Source: Chryseobacterium gleum (GTDB lineage: Bacteria > Bacteroidota > Bacteroidia > Flavobacteriales > Flavobacteriaceae). From it: a DNA stretch of 64,000 nucleotides. This document shows positions 20,934 to 30,482 of the stretch, one piece after another. The stretch covers positions 1 through 64,000 of the forward strand of contig CAMCVI010000009.1 in assembly GCA_945881885.1 (NCBI GenBank), written 5' to 3'. The notes under the pieces are model-generated. The model saw only the letters and a list, made by a program, of their open reading frames with translations, was not told where the DNA came from and did no database searches. The first letter of the stretch is position 1; each line of letters begins with the position of its first letter. Both the position numbers and the translations under genes were made by a program.

Positions 20934-21284
20934 CTATTTAAGACCATTTTGAAAACTCATAGTCATTCTTTGAAATTCTTCAATTTTATTTTCTAATATA
21001 TTAAAAGTTTCTTCTGTTATGTATTTTCTGTGTTTTGCAACAATTAGTTGCGTAATTAATTCAAATGACGACCCTAATGAGATGTCTAAAAAATGACTGA
21101 AAGATTTATCAGTTCTTGAAGAACCTTCAGCAATATTACTCGGAATAGATACGGAACACCTACTTATTTGAGAGCTTAAATCGTATCTTTCATGTTTTGG
21201 AAAATCTAATAAAATATCCGAAATGTCATTCGTAATTGATATTCCGTTTTGCCATATTTTAAGATTCTTATAATTATGCCTCAT
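20934..21284 (-). CDS. Four-helix-bundle protein (S23 / 23S rRNA intervening-sequence protein family)
   Basis: NLKIWQNGISI...FPKHERYDLSSQISRCSVSIPSNIAEGSSRTDKSFSHFLDISLGSSFELITQL family signature. Confidence 0.9.
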   Translation of the reverse strand: MRHNYKNLKIWQNGISITNDISDILLDFPKHERYDLSSQISRCSVSIPSNIAEGSSRTDKSFSHFLDISLGSSFELITQLIVAKHRKYITEETFNILENKIEEFQRMTMSFQNGLK

Positions 21285-21299
21285 TTCAAAGTCAATATT

Positions 21300-21355
21300 C
21301 TATAATCTATTCTCTATTCTCTATTTTCTATATTCTATACTCTATACTCTATTCT
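21300..21355. repeat. Heptad tract (CTATNNT)x8
   Basis: CTATAAT CTATTCT CTATTCT CTATTTT CTATATT CTATACT CTATACT CTATTCT, abutting the dapB stop codon. Confidence 0.9.
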
Positions 21356-22054
21356 CTAAATCCCCAAAACGTCTTTCATTGTGAAAATGCCTTTTTTACC
21401 AATTAGCCATTCTGCTGCAATGACTGAACCTAATGCAAAACCTTCTCTGCTGTGCGCCGTGTGTTTAATCTCAATTTGGTCAACTTTACTATCGTAAAAA
21501 ACGGAATGAGTTCCAGGAATGTTTTCTATCCTTTTGGCGTCAATGTAAATTTGATTAGCAGTTGGATTTTCTAATGTCCAATTGACATAATCTGTATTTT
21601 CTATAATTCCGTTTGCCAAACTTATTGCTGTTCCACTTGGCGCATCGAGTTTTTGAGTGTGATGAATTTCTTCTATTGAAACCTTGTAATCAGAAAGATT
21701 TTTCATCATTTTCGCTAAATAATTATTTAGTTCGAAAAAAATATTTACCCCCAAACTAAAGTTCGAAGCATAAATAAAACTTCCATTTTTTTCATGACAT
21801 AAATTTACCATTTCAGGGTAGCTTTCTAACCAGCCAGTAGTTCCAGAAATTACAGGAATATTTTGGTTTAAACATTCCGATATATGGCTAACAGCTGTGG
21901 TTGGAACACTAAAATCTATTGCAACATCAGCACTTGTAATGCCTTCAAAAGAGTCTAATCTATCCTTTCTTAACACAATTTCATGACCACGTTCTAAAGC
22001 AATTTTCTCAATTACTTTTCCCATTTTACCATAACCTAATAATGCTATTTTCAT
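21356..22054 (-). CDS. dapB: 4-hydroxy-tetrahydrodipicolinate reductase
   Basis: MKIALLGYGKMGKVIE, ISGTTGW, EIHHTQKLDAPSGTA. Confidence 0.96.
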   Translation of the reverse strand: MKIALLGYGKMGKVIEKIALERGHEIVLRKDRLDSFEGITSADVAIDFSVPTTAVSHISECLNQNIPVISGTTGWLESYPEMVNLCHEKNGSFIYASNFSLGVNIFFELNNYLAKMMKNLSDYKVSIEEIHHTQKLDAPSGTAISLANGIIENTDYVNWTLENPTANQIYIDAKRIENIPGTHSVFYDSKVDQIEIKHTAHSREGFALGSVIAAEWLIGKKGIFTMKDVLGI

Positions 22055-22098
22055 TTTGATTAGTTGTTGTTTTAAATAAAATGTTACGAAAAAATACG

Positions 22099-22665
22099 TT
22101 AAAATTGATAAGTTAATGTAAAACCTAAATTTTGATTGAATGTAAATGGATTGGGTTGTAAATCGGGTTTAAAAGATAAATCGTCATTCACGTTAAATTG
22201 CAATAAATGCGCACCAACATTGGCTTCAACAATATTCAAAATATATAATCCAGCTGTAATAAGCACAGATAAATCTCTGTTTTTTCGATAAAATTTTTGC
22301 CCACGAATGACACTTTCTGTACTCAATTTCCCGTATAACGGATCAGTAGTGTCTATAGTGCCGCCGTTTGCTAATCTTTTTTTGTATTCGTCTCGGTATT
22401 TATTGTGTTTTTTATTATTATCCATAATAAAATAAACGCCTGCACCAATGGCACCATAAACTATAGGAATTTTCCAATATTTTTTATTGTATGCTTGACC
22501 CAAACCAGGTAAAATAGCAGAATAAAAAGCTGCTTTTGCTGGTGATAAAGGATTGATATCGGTCTTTACACTATCTATTGTATTAATTTTTAATTCATTT
22601 TTTTGAGCTATAGAAAATGTGCTACTCAAAAATAGTAAAATAAATATGTAAAGAAACCACTTCAC
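22099..22665 (-). CDS. DUF5683 domain membrane protein
   Basis: SPAKAAFYSAILPGLGQAYNKKYWKIPIVYGAIGAGVYF. Confidence 0.88.
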   Translation of the reverse strand: MKWFLYIFILLFLSSTFSIAQKNELKINTIDSVKTDINPLSPAKAAFYSAILPGLGQAYNKKYWKIPIVYGAIGAGVYFIMDNNKKHNKYRDEYKKRLANGGTIDTTDPLYGKLSTESVIRGQKFYRKNRDLSVLITAGLYILNIVEANVGAHLLQFNVNDDLSFKPDLQPNPFTFNQNLGFTLTYQF

Positions 22666-23564
22666 TAGTTGTTGATTAATTTCATGATTCGGTTAAAATC
22701 TTCTTCTGAATGAAAAGGAATTGCTATTTTTCCTTTACCATTTGAAGCTACATTAATGTCTACTTTTGCACCAAAAAAGTTGGCAAATGTTTTCTTTTGT
22801 TCTGTTGCAATTTCAAATGATTTTGTTGCAGCTGTTTTAGTTGATTTTGGTTTTAATCCTTCTTGGTATTTTTTAACCAGCGCTTCGGTTTCTCTAACAG
22901 AGAGGTTTTGAGTAACAACTGTATGATAAATAGTACTTTGCGCTTCTTGGTTTTCAATGTTTATTAATGCTCTTCCGTGTCCCATCGAGATAAATCCGTC
23001 TCTCATACCAGTTTGAATAATGGGATCTAGTTTTAATAAACGCAAATAATTCGTAATAGTGGAACGCTTTTTTCCTACACGTTCACTCATTTCTTCCTGA
23101 GTTAAATTCACTTCTTCTATTAATCTTTGGTACGAAATAGCAACTTCAATTGGGTCTAAATCATGACGTTGAATGTTTTCAACCAAAGCCATTATTAAAG
23201 ATTCGTTATCGTTTGCTAATCTAATATATGCTGGAATAGTAGAAAGTCCTAACAATTTTGAAGCTCGCAATCTTCGTTCTCCAGAAATTAATTGGTATTT
23301 ATTAAATTCTAATTTTCTAACAGTAATAGGTTGTATGACACCTAATTCTTTAATGGATTTGGCTAATTCTTGTAGCGAATCTTCATTGAAATTAGTTCTT
23401 GGTTGAAACGGATTTATTTCAATAAAATTAATATCAAGTTCTATGATGTTGCCAACAACTTTGTCAGCATTTTTATCTTCTACCGACTTGATGTCATTTG
23501 ACGGATCATTTAAAAGTGCCGAAAGACCTCTTCCTAATACAGGTTTTTTTACTGCTTTTGTCAT
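22665..23564 (-). CDS. parB: Chromosome partitioning protein ParB
   Basis: LGRGLSALL, NPFQPRTNF, SGERRLRASKLLG, VENIQRHDLDPIE. Confidence 0.96.
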   Translation of the reverse strand: MTKAVKKPVLGRGLSALLNDPSNDIKSVEDKNADKVVGNIIELDINFIEINPFQPRTNFNEDSLQELAKSIKELGVIQPITVRKLEFNKYQLISGERRLRASKLLGLSTIPAYIRLANDNESLIMALVENIQRHDLDPIEVAISYQRLIEEVNLTQEEMSERVGKKRSTITNYLRLLKLDPIIQTGMRDGFISMGHGRALINIENQEAQSTIYHTVVTQNLSVRETEALVKKYQEGLKPKSTKTAATKSFEIATEQKKTFANFFGAKVDINVASNGKGKIAIPFHSEEDFNRIMKLINN

Positions 23565-24334
23565 TATTTACTACTGTTTTTCTTGATAATTTCTTCTGCT
23601 AAATTTAAGTAATTCGCAGCACCTTTGCTTGTAGCATCATAGTTTATAATGCTTTCTCCAAAGCTTGGCGCTTCGCTTAGTTTAGTATTTCTTTGAATAA
23701 TGGTAGAAAACACCATATTGTTAAAATGCTTTTGAACTTCTTCAACAACCTGATTTGATAATCTCAAACGGGTATCATACATGGTTAAAAGTAATCCTTC
23801 AATATCTAAACTTGGATTGTGAATTTTTTGCACACTTTTTATAGTGTTTAATAATTTCCCTAATCCTTCTAATGCAAAATATTCACATTGAATTGGAATT
23901 ACAACACTATCAGCAGCGGTTAATGCATTTAATGTTAATAAACCTAAAGAAGGGGCACAATCTATAATTACATAATCGTATTTTTCTTTAATTTCGTTTA
24001 ATGCTTGTTTCAGCATGTATTCTCTTTTTTCTTTGTCTACCAATTCAATTTCTATGGCAACTAAGTCAATATGTGCGGGTATAATCCAAACATTTGGAGC
24101 ACTTGTAGGAATAACACCTTCTTCTGCTGTATTGCTATGTTCTATTATTTGATAGGTGCCAATTTCTACATTTTCCACGTCAATTCCTAAGCCAGAACTT
24201 GCGTTAGCTTGAGGATCGGCATCTATTATTAGCACTTTTTTCTCTAAGGCCCCTAATGATGCAGCAAGATTAATTGAAGTGGTTGTTTTTCCTACTCCTC
24301 CTTTTTGATTGGCAATTGCAATGATTTTACCCAT
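23564..24334 (-). CDS. parA: Chromosome partitioning ATPase ParA
   Basis: ANQKGGVGKTTTSINLAASL Walker A, DYVIIDCAPSLGLLTLNAL. Confidence 0.96.
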   Translation of the reverse strand: MGKIIAIANQKGGVGKTTTSINLAASLGALEKKVLIIDADPQANASSGLGIDVENVEIGTYQIIEHSNTAEEGVIPTSAPNVWIIPAHIDLVAIEIELVDKEKREYMLKQALNEIKEKYDYVIIDCAPSLGLLTLNALTAADSVVIPIQCEYFALEGLGKLLNTIKSVQKIHNPSLDIEGLLLTMYDTRLRLSNQVVEEVQKHFNNMVFSTIIQRNTKLSEAPSFGESIINYDATSKGAANYLNLAEEIIKKNSSK

Positions 24335-24464
24335 TTTTTATTTTAAAATTTTAGAAGTGTAAAAATACAATTATTTATGGTATTACCAACCCAATTTTAT
24401 TAACATTACGTTAAAGTCTTTATTTAAGGTTATCTTTGCTTTAAAAATTATTTTTTTTGTAAAT

Positions 24465-25010
24465 TTGACAATTAAATTTTTAAGAGTGGTAGAAGAAAAA
24501 GTAATTTTAGTAGATACAAATGACAATCCAATTGGATTGATGAATAAACTTGAAGCACACGAAAAAGCAGTATTGCATAGGGCGTTTTCTGTTTTTATTT
24601 TAAATGATAACAATGAGTTGATGCTGCAACAGCGCGCACAGCATAAATACCATTCCCCTTTATTATGGACCAATACTTGCTGTAGTCACCAGCGAGAAAA
24701 CGAAACTAATATTCAAGCTGGAACCAGACGTCTTCGTGAAGAAATGGGTTTTGAAACTGAGTTGAAAGAAATGTTTCATTTTATCTATAAAGCTCCATTT
24801 GATAACGGATTAACGGAGCATGAATTGGATCATGTGATGATTGGTTATTATAATAAAATGCCGGATATTAACAAAGATGAAGTAGAAAGTTGGAAATGGA
24901 TGAAGATTGAAGACGTTAAAAATGACATGATTACAAACAAAGAACAATATACTATTTGGTTTAAAATAATATTTGAAGAATTTTATCATCATTTTGATGA
25001 CAATAAATAA
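24465..25010 (+). CDS. idi: Isopentenyl-diphosphate delta-isomerase (start codon uncertain, TTG or GTG)
   Basis: LHRAFSVFIL, LWTNTCCSHQRENE, RLREEMGFE Nudix motif; TATCTTTG -7 box at 24431-24438. Confidence 0.92.
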   Translation: MTIKFLRVVEEKVILVDTNDNPIGLMNKLEAHEKAVLHRAFSVFILNDNNELMLQQRAQHKYHSPLLWTNTCCSHQRENETNIQAGTRRLREEMGFETELKEMFHFIYKAPFDNGLTEHELDHVMIGYYNKMPDINKDEVESWKWMKIEDVKNDMITNKEQYTIWFKIIFEEFYHHFDDNK

Positions 25011-25014
25011 AAAA

Positions 25015-25425
25015 ATGAAAGTAACAGTAAGCAGAAAAGCGCATTTTAATGCCGCACACAGATTATTTCGAAAAGATTGGTCTATGGAAAAAAACAATGC
25101 CATTTTTGGCAAATGTAATAATCCAAATTATCACGGACATAACTACGAATTGATTGTTAGTGTTACTGGTGAGATTGATCAAGAAACGGGTTTTGTTGTA
25201 GATGTGAAAATTTTATCAGATTTGATAAAAGAACATATAGAAAATGCGTTTGACCATAAAAACTTAAATTTAGATGTTCCCGAATTTGAAAAATTAAATC
25301 CAACAGCTGAAAATATTGCGGTTGTAATTTGGCAAAAATTAAGAACACACATTAATTTAAACCTAGATTTAGAGGTAGTTTTATATGAAACGCCTCGTAA
25401 TTTTGTAACTTATAAAGGCGAATAA
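25015..25425 (+). CDS. queD: 6-carboxytetrahydropterin synthase family protein
   Basis: RKAHFNAAHRL, CNNPNYHGHNYELIVSVTGEID; ATG 25015 preferred. Confidence 0.9.
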   Translation: MKVTVSRKAHFNAAHRLFRKDWSMEKNNAIFGKCNNPNYHGHNYELIVSVTGEIDQETGFVVDVKILSDLIKEHIENAFDHKNLNLDVPEFEKLNPTAENIAVVIWQKLRTHINLNLDLEVVLYETPRNFVTYKGE

Positions 25426-26385
25426 ATGTTGTTTTATCCACTAGTTTTTGAACCTATTTTTAAAGAGCGTATTTGGGGTGGAAACAAATTAAAAGAGTTT
25501 TTAAACAAATCTTTTGATGGCCAACAAATTGGAGAAAGTTGGGAATTGTCAACCGTCGCTAATGATATTAGTGTAGTAGCCAATGGCGCATTTAAAGGAT
25601 TGAATTTAAATCAATTAATAGATAAATATCCTGCAGAAATATTAGGTGTGAATTCCATTCAAAATTTCGGACATCATTTTCCTTTGCTTTTTAAGTTTTT
25701 AGATGCCAAAGAAGATTTGTCTATTCAAGTTCATCCAAATGACAAATTGGCAAAAGAAAGACACAATTCTTTTGGCAAAACAGAAATGTGGTATGTAATG
25801 CAAGCCGACGAAAATGCAAGATTGGTAGTTGGTTTTAAAGACAAAACAAATAAACAAGACTACCAAGAGCATATTAAAAATAAAACATTGGCAGCTATTT
25901 TAAATGAAACACCTGTTGAAAAAGGCGACGCTTTTTTCCTAGAAACAGGAACAGTACATGCTATTGGCGCTGGTGTTTTAATTGCAGAAATACAACAAAC
26001 TAGCGACATTACGTATCGATTATACGATTGGGATAGGGTAGATGCAAATGGAGTTGGTAGAGAATTACATACTGATTTAGCACTCGACGCAATAAATTTT
26101 GAAACTACAAACACTAAATTACAATACGAAAACGGTTTAAACAAATCTGTTAATTTAGTTTCATGTCCTTTTTTTGAAACGCATATTTTAAATATTTCAG
26201 GAAACTATAATTGGAAAAAAACCAAAGAATCATTCACGGTTTTTATGTGTACGGAAGGTAATTTTAGTATAAATATGTTCGATTTCCAAGCTTCGTTCAA
26301 AAAAGGTGACACCTTATTAATACCTGCTACAATAGCTAGTTTTGAAATTATTGGAACAACTTCTCTATTGGAAATTACAATTTAA
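25426..26385 (+). CDS. manA: Class I mannose-6-phosphate isomerase
   Basis: KERIWGGNKLKEFL, SIQVHPND, GKTEMWYVMQ, FFLETGTVHAIGAG. Confidence 0.93.
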   Translation: MLFYPLVFEPIFKERIWGGNKLKEFLNKSFDGQQIGESWELSTVANDISVVANGAFKGLNLNQLIDKYPAEILGVNSIQNFGHHFPLLFKFLDAKEDLSIQVHPNDKLAKERHNSFGKTEMWYVMQADENARLVVGFKDKTNKQDYQEHIKNKTLAAILNETPVEKGDAFFLETGTVHAIGAGVLIAEIQQTSDITYRLYDWDRVDANGVGRELHTDLALDAINFETTNTKLQYENGLNKSVNLVSCPFFETHILNISGNYNWKKTKESFTVFMCTEGNFSINMFDFQASFKKGDTLLIPATIASFEIIGTTSLLEITI

Positions 26386-26442
26386 TTAGCAGTGTATTGA
26401 TATATTGTTTACTTTTGCATCATAATTTTTAAAAATAAGAAA

Positions 26443-26712
26443 ATGGCAAGCGTTAAAAACTTGAAAAAGGAAATTAACTACGTTTTAGGAGATATCTTAA
26501 ACATAGTATATATTTGGGAAATGACCTCTACTGGAAAACCAACAGAATCATCTGAGGCATTAGTAGGAGATATTTACGATACATTTGATGCATTAATGGT
26601 TAAAGTAAACCAAAAAAATGTTGAAAATAAAAAAGCTCATTACAAATTAGTGAAAACTGAATTTGAAGTTGCTGCAAATCAATTTGTTGCAAAAGTGAAC
26701 GAATTAAACTAA
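26443..26712 (+). CDS. Conserved small hypothetical protein, helical
   Basis: 89-aa ORF with TACTTTTG box at 26410-26417; no catalytic motif recognised. Confidence 0.75.
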   Translation: MASVKNLKKEINYVLGDILNIVYIWEMTSTGKPTESSEALVGDIYDTFDALMVKVNQKNVENKKAHYKLVKTEFEVAANQFVAKVNELN

Positions 26713-26742
26713 GAAAAAACTCAAAAAAAATATTTATTTTTT

Positions 26743-26772
26743 TTGCAATTTAAATTATCAAGACTATATTTG
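26743..26772 (+). promoter_or_regulatory. Promoter of tRNA-Thr
   Basis: TTG-N19-TATATTTG. Confidence 0.7.
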
Positions 26773-26788
26773 CACTGCAAAATGAGTC

Positions 26789-26862
26789 GCCGGTGTAGCT
26801 CAGCTGGCTAGAGCAGCTGATTTGTAATCAGCAGGTCGTGGGTTCGAGTCCCTCCACTGGCT
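26789..26862 (+). tRNA. tRNA-Thr (anticodon TGT)
   Basis: GCCGGTGTAGCTCAGCTGGCTAGAGCAGCTGATTTGTAATCAGCAGGTCGTGGGTTCGAGTCCCTCCACTGGCT cloverleaf. Confidence 0.95.
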
Positions 26863-26865
26863 CAA

Positions 26866-26898
26866 AAAAAAAGGCAATCGAAAGATTGCCTTTTTTTA
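26866..26898. terminator. Bidirectional terminator
   Basis: AAAAAAAGGCAATC gaaa GATTGCCTTTTTTT. Confidence 0.85.
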
Positions 26899-27285
26899 TT
26901 AAATATCGTCAAAATCTATATCTGTATAACTGTTTGAAGAAGTTTTAGTTGTTGTTTCAGAACTTGAATGTTCAGATCCATCTGATTCTTTTTTAAAATC
27001 TTTTTGGTGTCTTTCTGAAATAACTTCTTCTCCTTTATGATTAACTACATACTCAGTCATTTCACTTAAAATTTCATTAAAAGAAGAAAAATCTTCTTTA
27101 TACAAATAAATTTTATGCTTTTTAAAATGATACGAGCCATCTTCTTCAGTAAATTTTTTACTTTCAGTAATGGTAATGTAATAATCGTCTGCTTTTGTAG
27201 CCCTAACATCAAAGAAGTAGGTTCTTCTTCCTGCTCTTAATACCTTAGAAAAAATATCTTTTTCTACTAATTCTTTGTCATACAT
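26899..27285 (-). CDS. PUR family (DUF3276) nucleic-acid-binding protein
   Basis: DIFSKVLRAGRRTYFFDVRATKADDYYITITESKK ... FHFKKHKIYLYKEDF-type PUR repeat. Confidence 0.88.
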   Translation of the reverse strand: MYDKELVEKDIFSKVLRAGRRTYFFDVRATKADDYYITITESKKFTEEDGSYHFKKHKIYLYKEDFSSFNEILSEMTEYVVNHKGEEVISERHQKDFKKESDGSEHSSSETTTKTSSNSYTDIDFDDI

Positions 27286-27355
27286 AATCCTTCGTTCAAT
27301 TATTAGTTGTTTTAGTGTTTCAAAAATCTAAAAAAAAACAATAAAAAACAATTTT

Positions 27356-29119
27356 TTAAGCATTTTCTTTTTCAGAAAGTTGTTTTATGTATAAATCTTT
27401 ATAAAATCCTTCTTTATTTACTAGTTCTTTGTGTGTGCCTTCCTGAACAATTCTTCCTTCATCTAAAATTATAATTTTATCTGCATTTTTTGCAGCAGAA
27501 GCTCTATGCGTAACAATAATAGTAGTTTTGTGTTTGAAAATAGTTTTAAAATTTGTTATAATTTTTTCTTCAGTTTCTGTATCAACTGCGCTTAAGCAAT
27601 CGTCTAAAATTAATATTGGTGCTTCCTTAATAATAGCTCGGGCAATAGATACGCGTTGTTTTTGACCACCTGATAATGTAATGCCTCTCTCGCCTAAAAC
27701 GGTTTCATATTTATTAGTAAATAACTGAATCGTATCATCTACAACTGCCATTTTTGCCGCAATAATAATTTCTTCATCAGTAGCGTCTTCTTTACCAAAT
27801 TTTATATTATTTTTTATTGAATCTGAAAACAAGAAAGGATCTTGAGTTACAATGCTCATATTTTTTCTTAAGTGATAAATATCATAATCTACCAAATCTT
27901 TATCATCAATTTTAATTTTAGAATTTCCAGACACATCATGAATTCTAGTCAACAAAGATAAAATTGTTGACTTTCCAGATCCTGTTTTTCCTAATATGGC
28001 AATAGTTTCACCTTTATTTATAGTGAAATTCACATCTGTTAGTGCTTTAATATTCGTGTCATCATAAGTATAACTTACATTTTCAAAAGAAATTTTTCCA
28101 TTAATCGATGTGGTTATTTTTCCTGTATTCTGAATTTCAGGTTGTTCTGTTAAAAATTCATTAATCCTTTTTTGTGAAGCTTCCGCTTCTTGCACCAAAG
28201 AAGAAACCCATCCAATAGAAGCTACTGGCCATACTAGCATTCCAATGTATAATAAAAACTTTGCAATCTCGCCCAGGTCTTTTATTTCGCCATTTACATA
28301 CATATCGCCACCAACAAAAATTACAATTAAATAGCTTAAGCCAATTAATAATATCATTAAAGGTCCAAATAATGCGTTTGTTTTTACAAGTGCTAAGTTT
28401 TTTTCTTTACTAATTTTAGATAATATATTGAATTCATTATTTCTATCTTTCTCTAAGGCATAAGCTTTTATCACTCTAATACCTGAAAAAAATTCTTGAG
28501 TAAACGAAGATAATGTTGATAAATTTTCCTGATATTCCGTACTTTTTTTATTAATACGTTTGCTCAAAATAAAAATACTATACGACAAAACAGGAAGCGG
28601 GAGCAGGCAATAAATGGTAAGTTTTACGTTGATAGCCGACATGCTAACAATGATTGCGGCAAATCGTATAATTGTATTAATGGTGTACATAACCGCCGGA
28701 CCAACATACATTCTTACTTTTCCAACATCTTCACTAATGCGATTCATTAAATCACCAGTTCTGTTTTTTTTGTAAAAATTTTGAGAAAGATTTTGGTAAT
28801 GATTGAATATTTCATTTTTAAGATCAAACTCAACAAAACGTGACATAACAATCAAGGTTTGACGCATTAAAAATGTCATAAAACCCGCAATTAAAGTACA
28901 AAATATAATTATGGTTATGTTTTCAAATAAATCTTTTTTTAGTAAAGACGTATTTTTGTTTTCAGATTTTAGGTATAATTCTATTAATGATATTGATTTT
29001 CCAACTAATTCTGGCGTAAACAAAGCAAATATTTGTGCCACAATTGTGATAACTATTCCAAATAAAAAGCGGTATTTGTATTTTATGAAATATTTGTTTA
29101 AATATCGTAATTCTTTCAT
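27356..29119 (-). CDS. ABC transporter, fused permease/ATP-binding (MsbA/MDR-like)
   Basis: LGKTGSGKSTILSLLTRI Walker A, LSGGQKQRVSIARAI, ILDDCLSAVD. Confidence 0.95.
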   Translation of the reverse strand: MKELRYLNKYFIKYKYRFLFGIVITIVAQIFALFTPELVGKSISLIELYLKSENKNTSLLKKDLFENITIIIFCTLIAGFMTFLMRQTLIVMSRFVEFDLKNEIFNHYQNLSQNFYKKNRTGDLMNRISEDVGKVRMYVGPAVMYTINTIIRFAAIIVSMSAINVKLTIYCLLPLPVLSYSIFILSKRINKKSTEYQENLSTLSSFTQEFFSGIRVIKAYALEKDRNNEFNILSKISKEKNLALVKTNALFGPLMILLIGLSYLIVIFVGGDMYVNGEIKDLGEIAKFLLYIGMLVWPVASIGWVSSLVQEAEASQKRINEFLTEQPEIQNTGKITTSINGKISFENVSYTYDDTNIKALTDVNFTINKGETIAILGKTGSGKSTILSLLTRIHDVSGNSKIKIDDKDLVDYDIYHLRKNMSIVTQDPFLFSDSIKNNIKFGKEDATDEEIIIAAKMAVVDDTIQLFTNKYETVLGERGITLSGGQKQRVSIARAIIKEAPILILDDCLSAVDTETEEKIITNFKTIFKHKTTIIVTHRASAAKNADKIIILDEGRIVQEGTHKELVNKEGFYKDLYIKQLSEKENA

Positions 29120-29294
29120 TTAAAGTAAAGTAAGTAAAAGTAAATATGGTTTTGTTAAATAATTTATAGTTTTCCGTTCTTAATTATCATTATGAATAAT
29201 TATTGTATTCGTAAAAATAAAATAAAAAATAAGAAAAATATCTATTTTATATATATTTTTGCGACTTATTATTGATAAATAATCAAATTTACTC

Positions 29295-30401
29295 ATGACT
29301 ACTGATATTATAAATTCTAATGAACTACATAAAGTAGATCCTGTTTTTGGTCAAATTTCTTTTGACGGACACGAACAAGTTGTTTTTTGTAACGACAAAG
29401 ATACAGGATTAAAAGCAATAATCGGAATACATAATACAGTTCTTGGTCCGGCACTTGGTGGCACAAGAATGTGGCAATATACCAACGAATGGGAAGCATT
29501 AAATGATGTTTTACGATTGTCTCGAGGTATGTCTTTTAAATCTTCCATTTCTGGATTGAATTTAGGTGGTGGAAAAGCGGTTATTATCGGCGATGCTAAA
29601 ACAGAAAAAACTCCTGAATTAATGAGGAAATTTGGAGAATTTGTAAACTCTTTATCAGGAAAATATATTACAGCTGAAGACGTGGGAATGGAAACCAAAG
29701 ACATGGATACAGTTAGAGAAGTAACGCCATATGTTACTGGAATTTCAGAAAGCAAAGGTGGTTCTGGAAATCCATCTCCAATTACCGCTTATGGTGTATT
29801 TGTGGGAATGAAAGCTGCTGCAAAGCACAAATTTGGCACAGAGTCATTAGCTGGAAAAAAAGTTTTAGTGCAAGGTATTGGACATGTTGGCGAAGTATTG
29901 GTGCAACATTTAACGAACGAAGGGGCAATTGTGACCATTTCGGATATTAATGAAAGCAGATTACATGAAGTAGGTTCTAAATATGGAGCTAAAATTTTTA
30001 GTGGAAACGATATGTACAGTTTAGATGTAGATATTTATGCGCCATGTGCTTTAGGCGCAACTATTAACGATGAAACGATTAGTAAAATTCAAGCAAAAGT
30101 AATTGCTGGTGCAGCTAATAATCAACTAGCAAATGAAGTAATTCATGGTAAATTATTAAAAGAAAAAGGAATATTATACGCGCCAGATTTTTTAATTAAT
30201 GCTGGTGGGGTAATTAATGTATATTCAGAGTTGGCCAATTTAACAAATGCTCAAGTTATGGAAAAAACAGAAAATATTTACAATACTGCAATGGACATCT
30301 TTAGGTTGTCGGATGATCAAAATATTACCACACATCAAGCGGCATTAAATATTGCTCAAAAAAGAATTGATGACAGAAAAAAAGAATTACAAAACAAATA
30401 A
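29295..30401 (+). CDS. Glu/Leu/Phe/Val dehydrogenase (leucine dehydrogenase-like)
   Basis: GPALGGTRMWQY, MSFKSSISGLNLGGGKAVIIGD, VLVQGIGHVGEVLV. Confidence 0.92.
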   Translation: MTTDIINSNELHKVDPVFGQISFDGHEQVVFCNDKDTGLKAIIGIHNTVLGPALGGTRMWQYTNEWEALNDVLRLSRGMSFKSSISGLNLGGGKAVIIGDAKTEKTPELMRKFGEFVNSLSGKYITAEDVGMETKDMDTVREVTPYVTGISESKGGSGNPSPITAYGVFVGMKAAAKHKFGTESLAGKKVLVQGIGHVGEVLVQHLTNEGAIVTISDINESRLHEVGSKYGAKIFSGNDMYSLDVDIYAPCALGATINDETISKIQAKVIAGAANNQLANEVIHGKLLKEKGILYAPDFLINAGGVINVYSELANLTNAQVMEKTENIYNTAMDIFRLSDDQNITTHQAALNIAQKRIDDRKKELQNK

Positions 30402-30429
30402 TTCTTTAAAATAAAATATTGTAAATTTG

Positions 30430-30476
30430 TCCCGAAATAAAAAAGTAATTATTTCGGGATAATTTTTTTAAAGTTC
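30430..30476 (+). terminator. Rho-independent terminator
   Basis: TCCCGAAATAA aaaagtaa TTATTTCGGGATAATTTTTTT. Confidence 0.8.
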
Positions 30477-30482
30477 TTAGCC

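Noticed and set aside
20934-21284. Diversity-generating retroelement accessory (Avd)
   Set aside because: S23-type fold is related to Avd but there is no reverse transcriptase, template repeat or variable repeat nearby.
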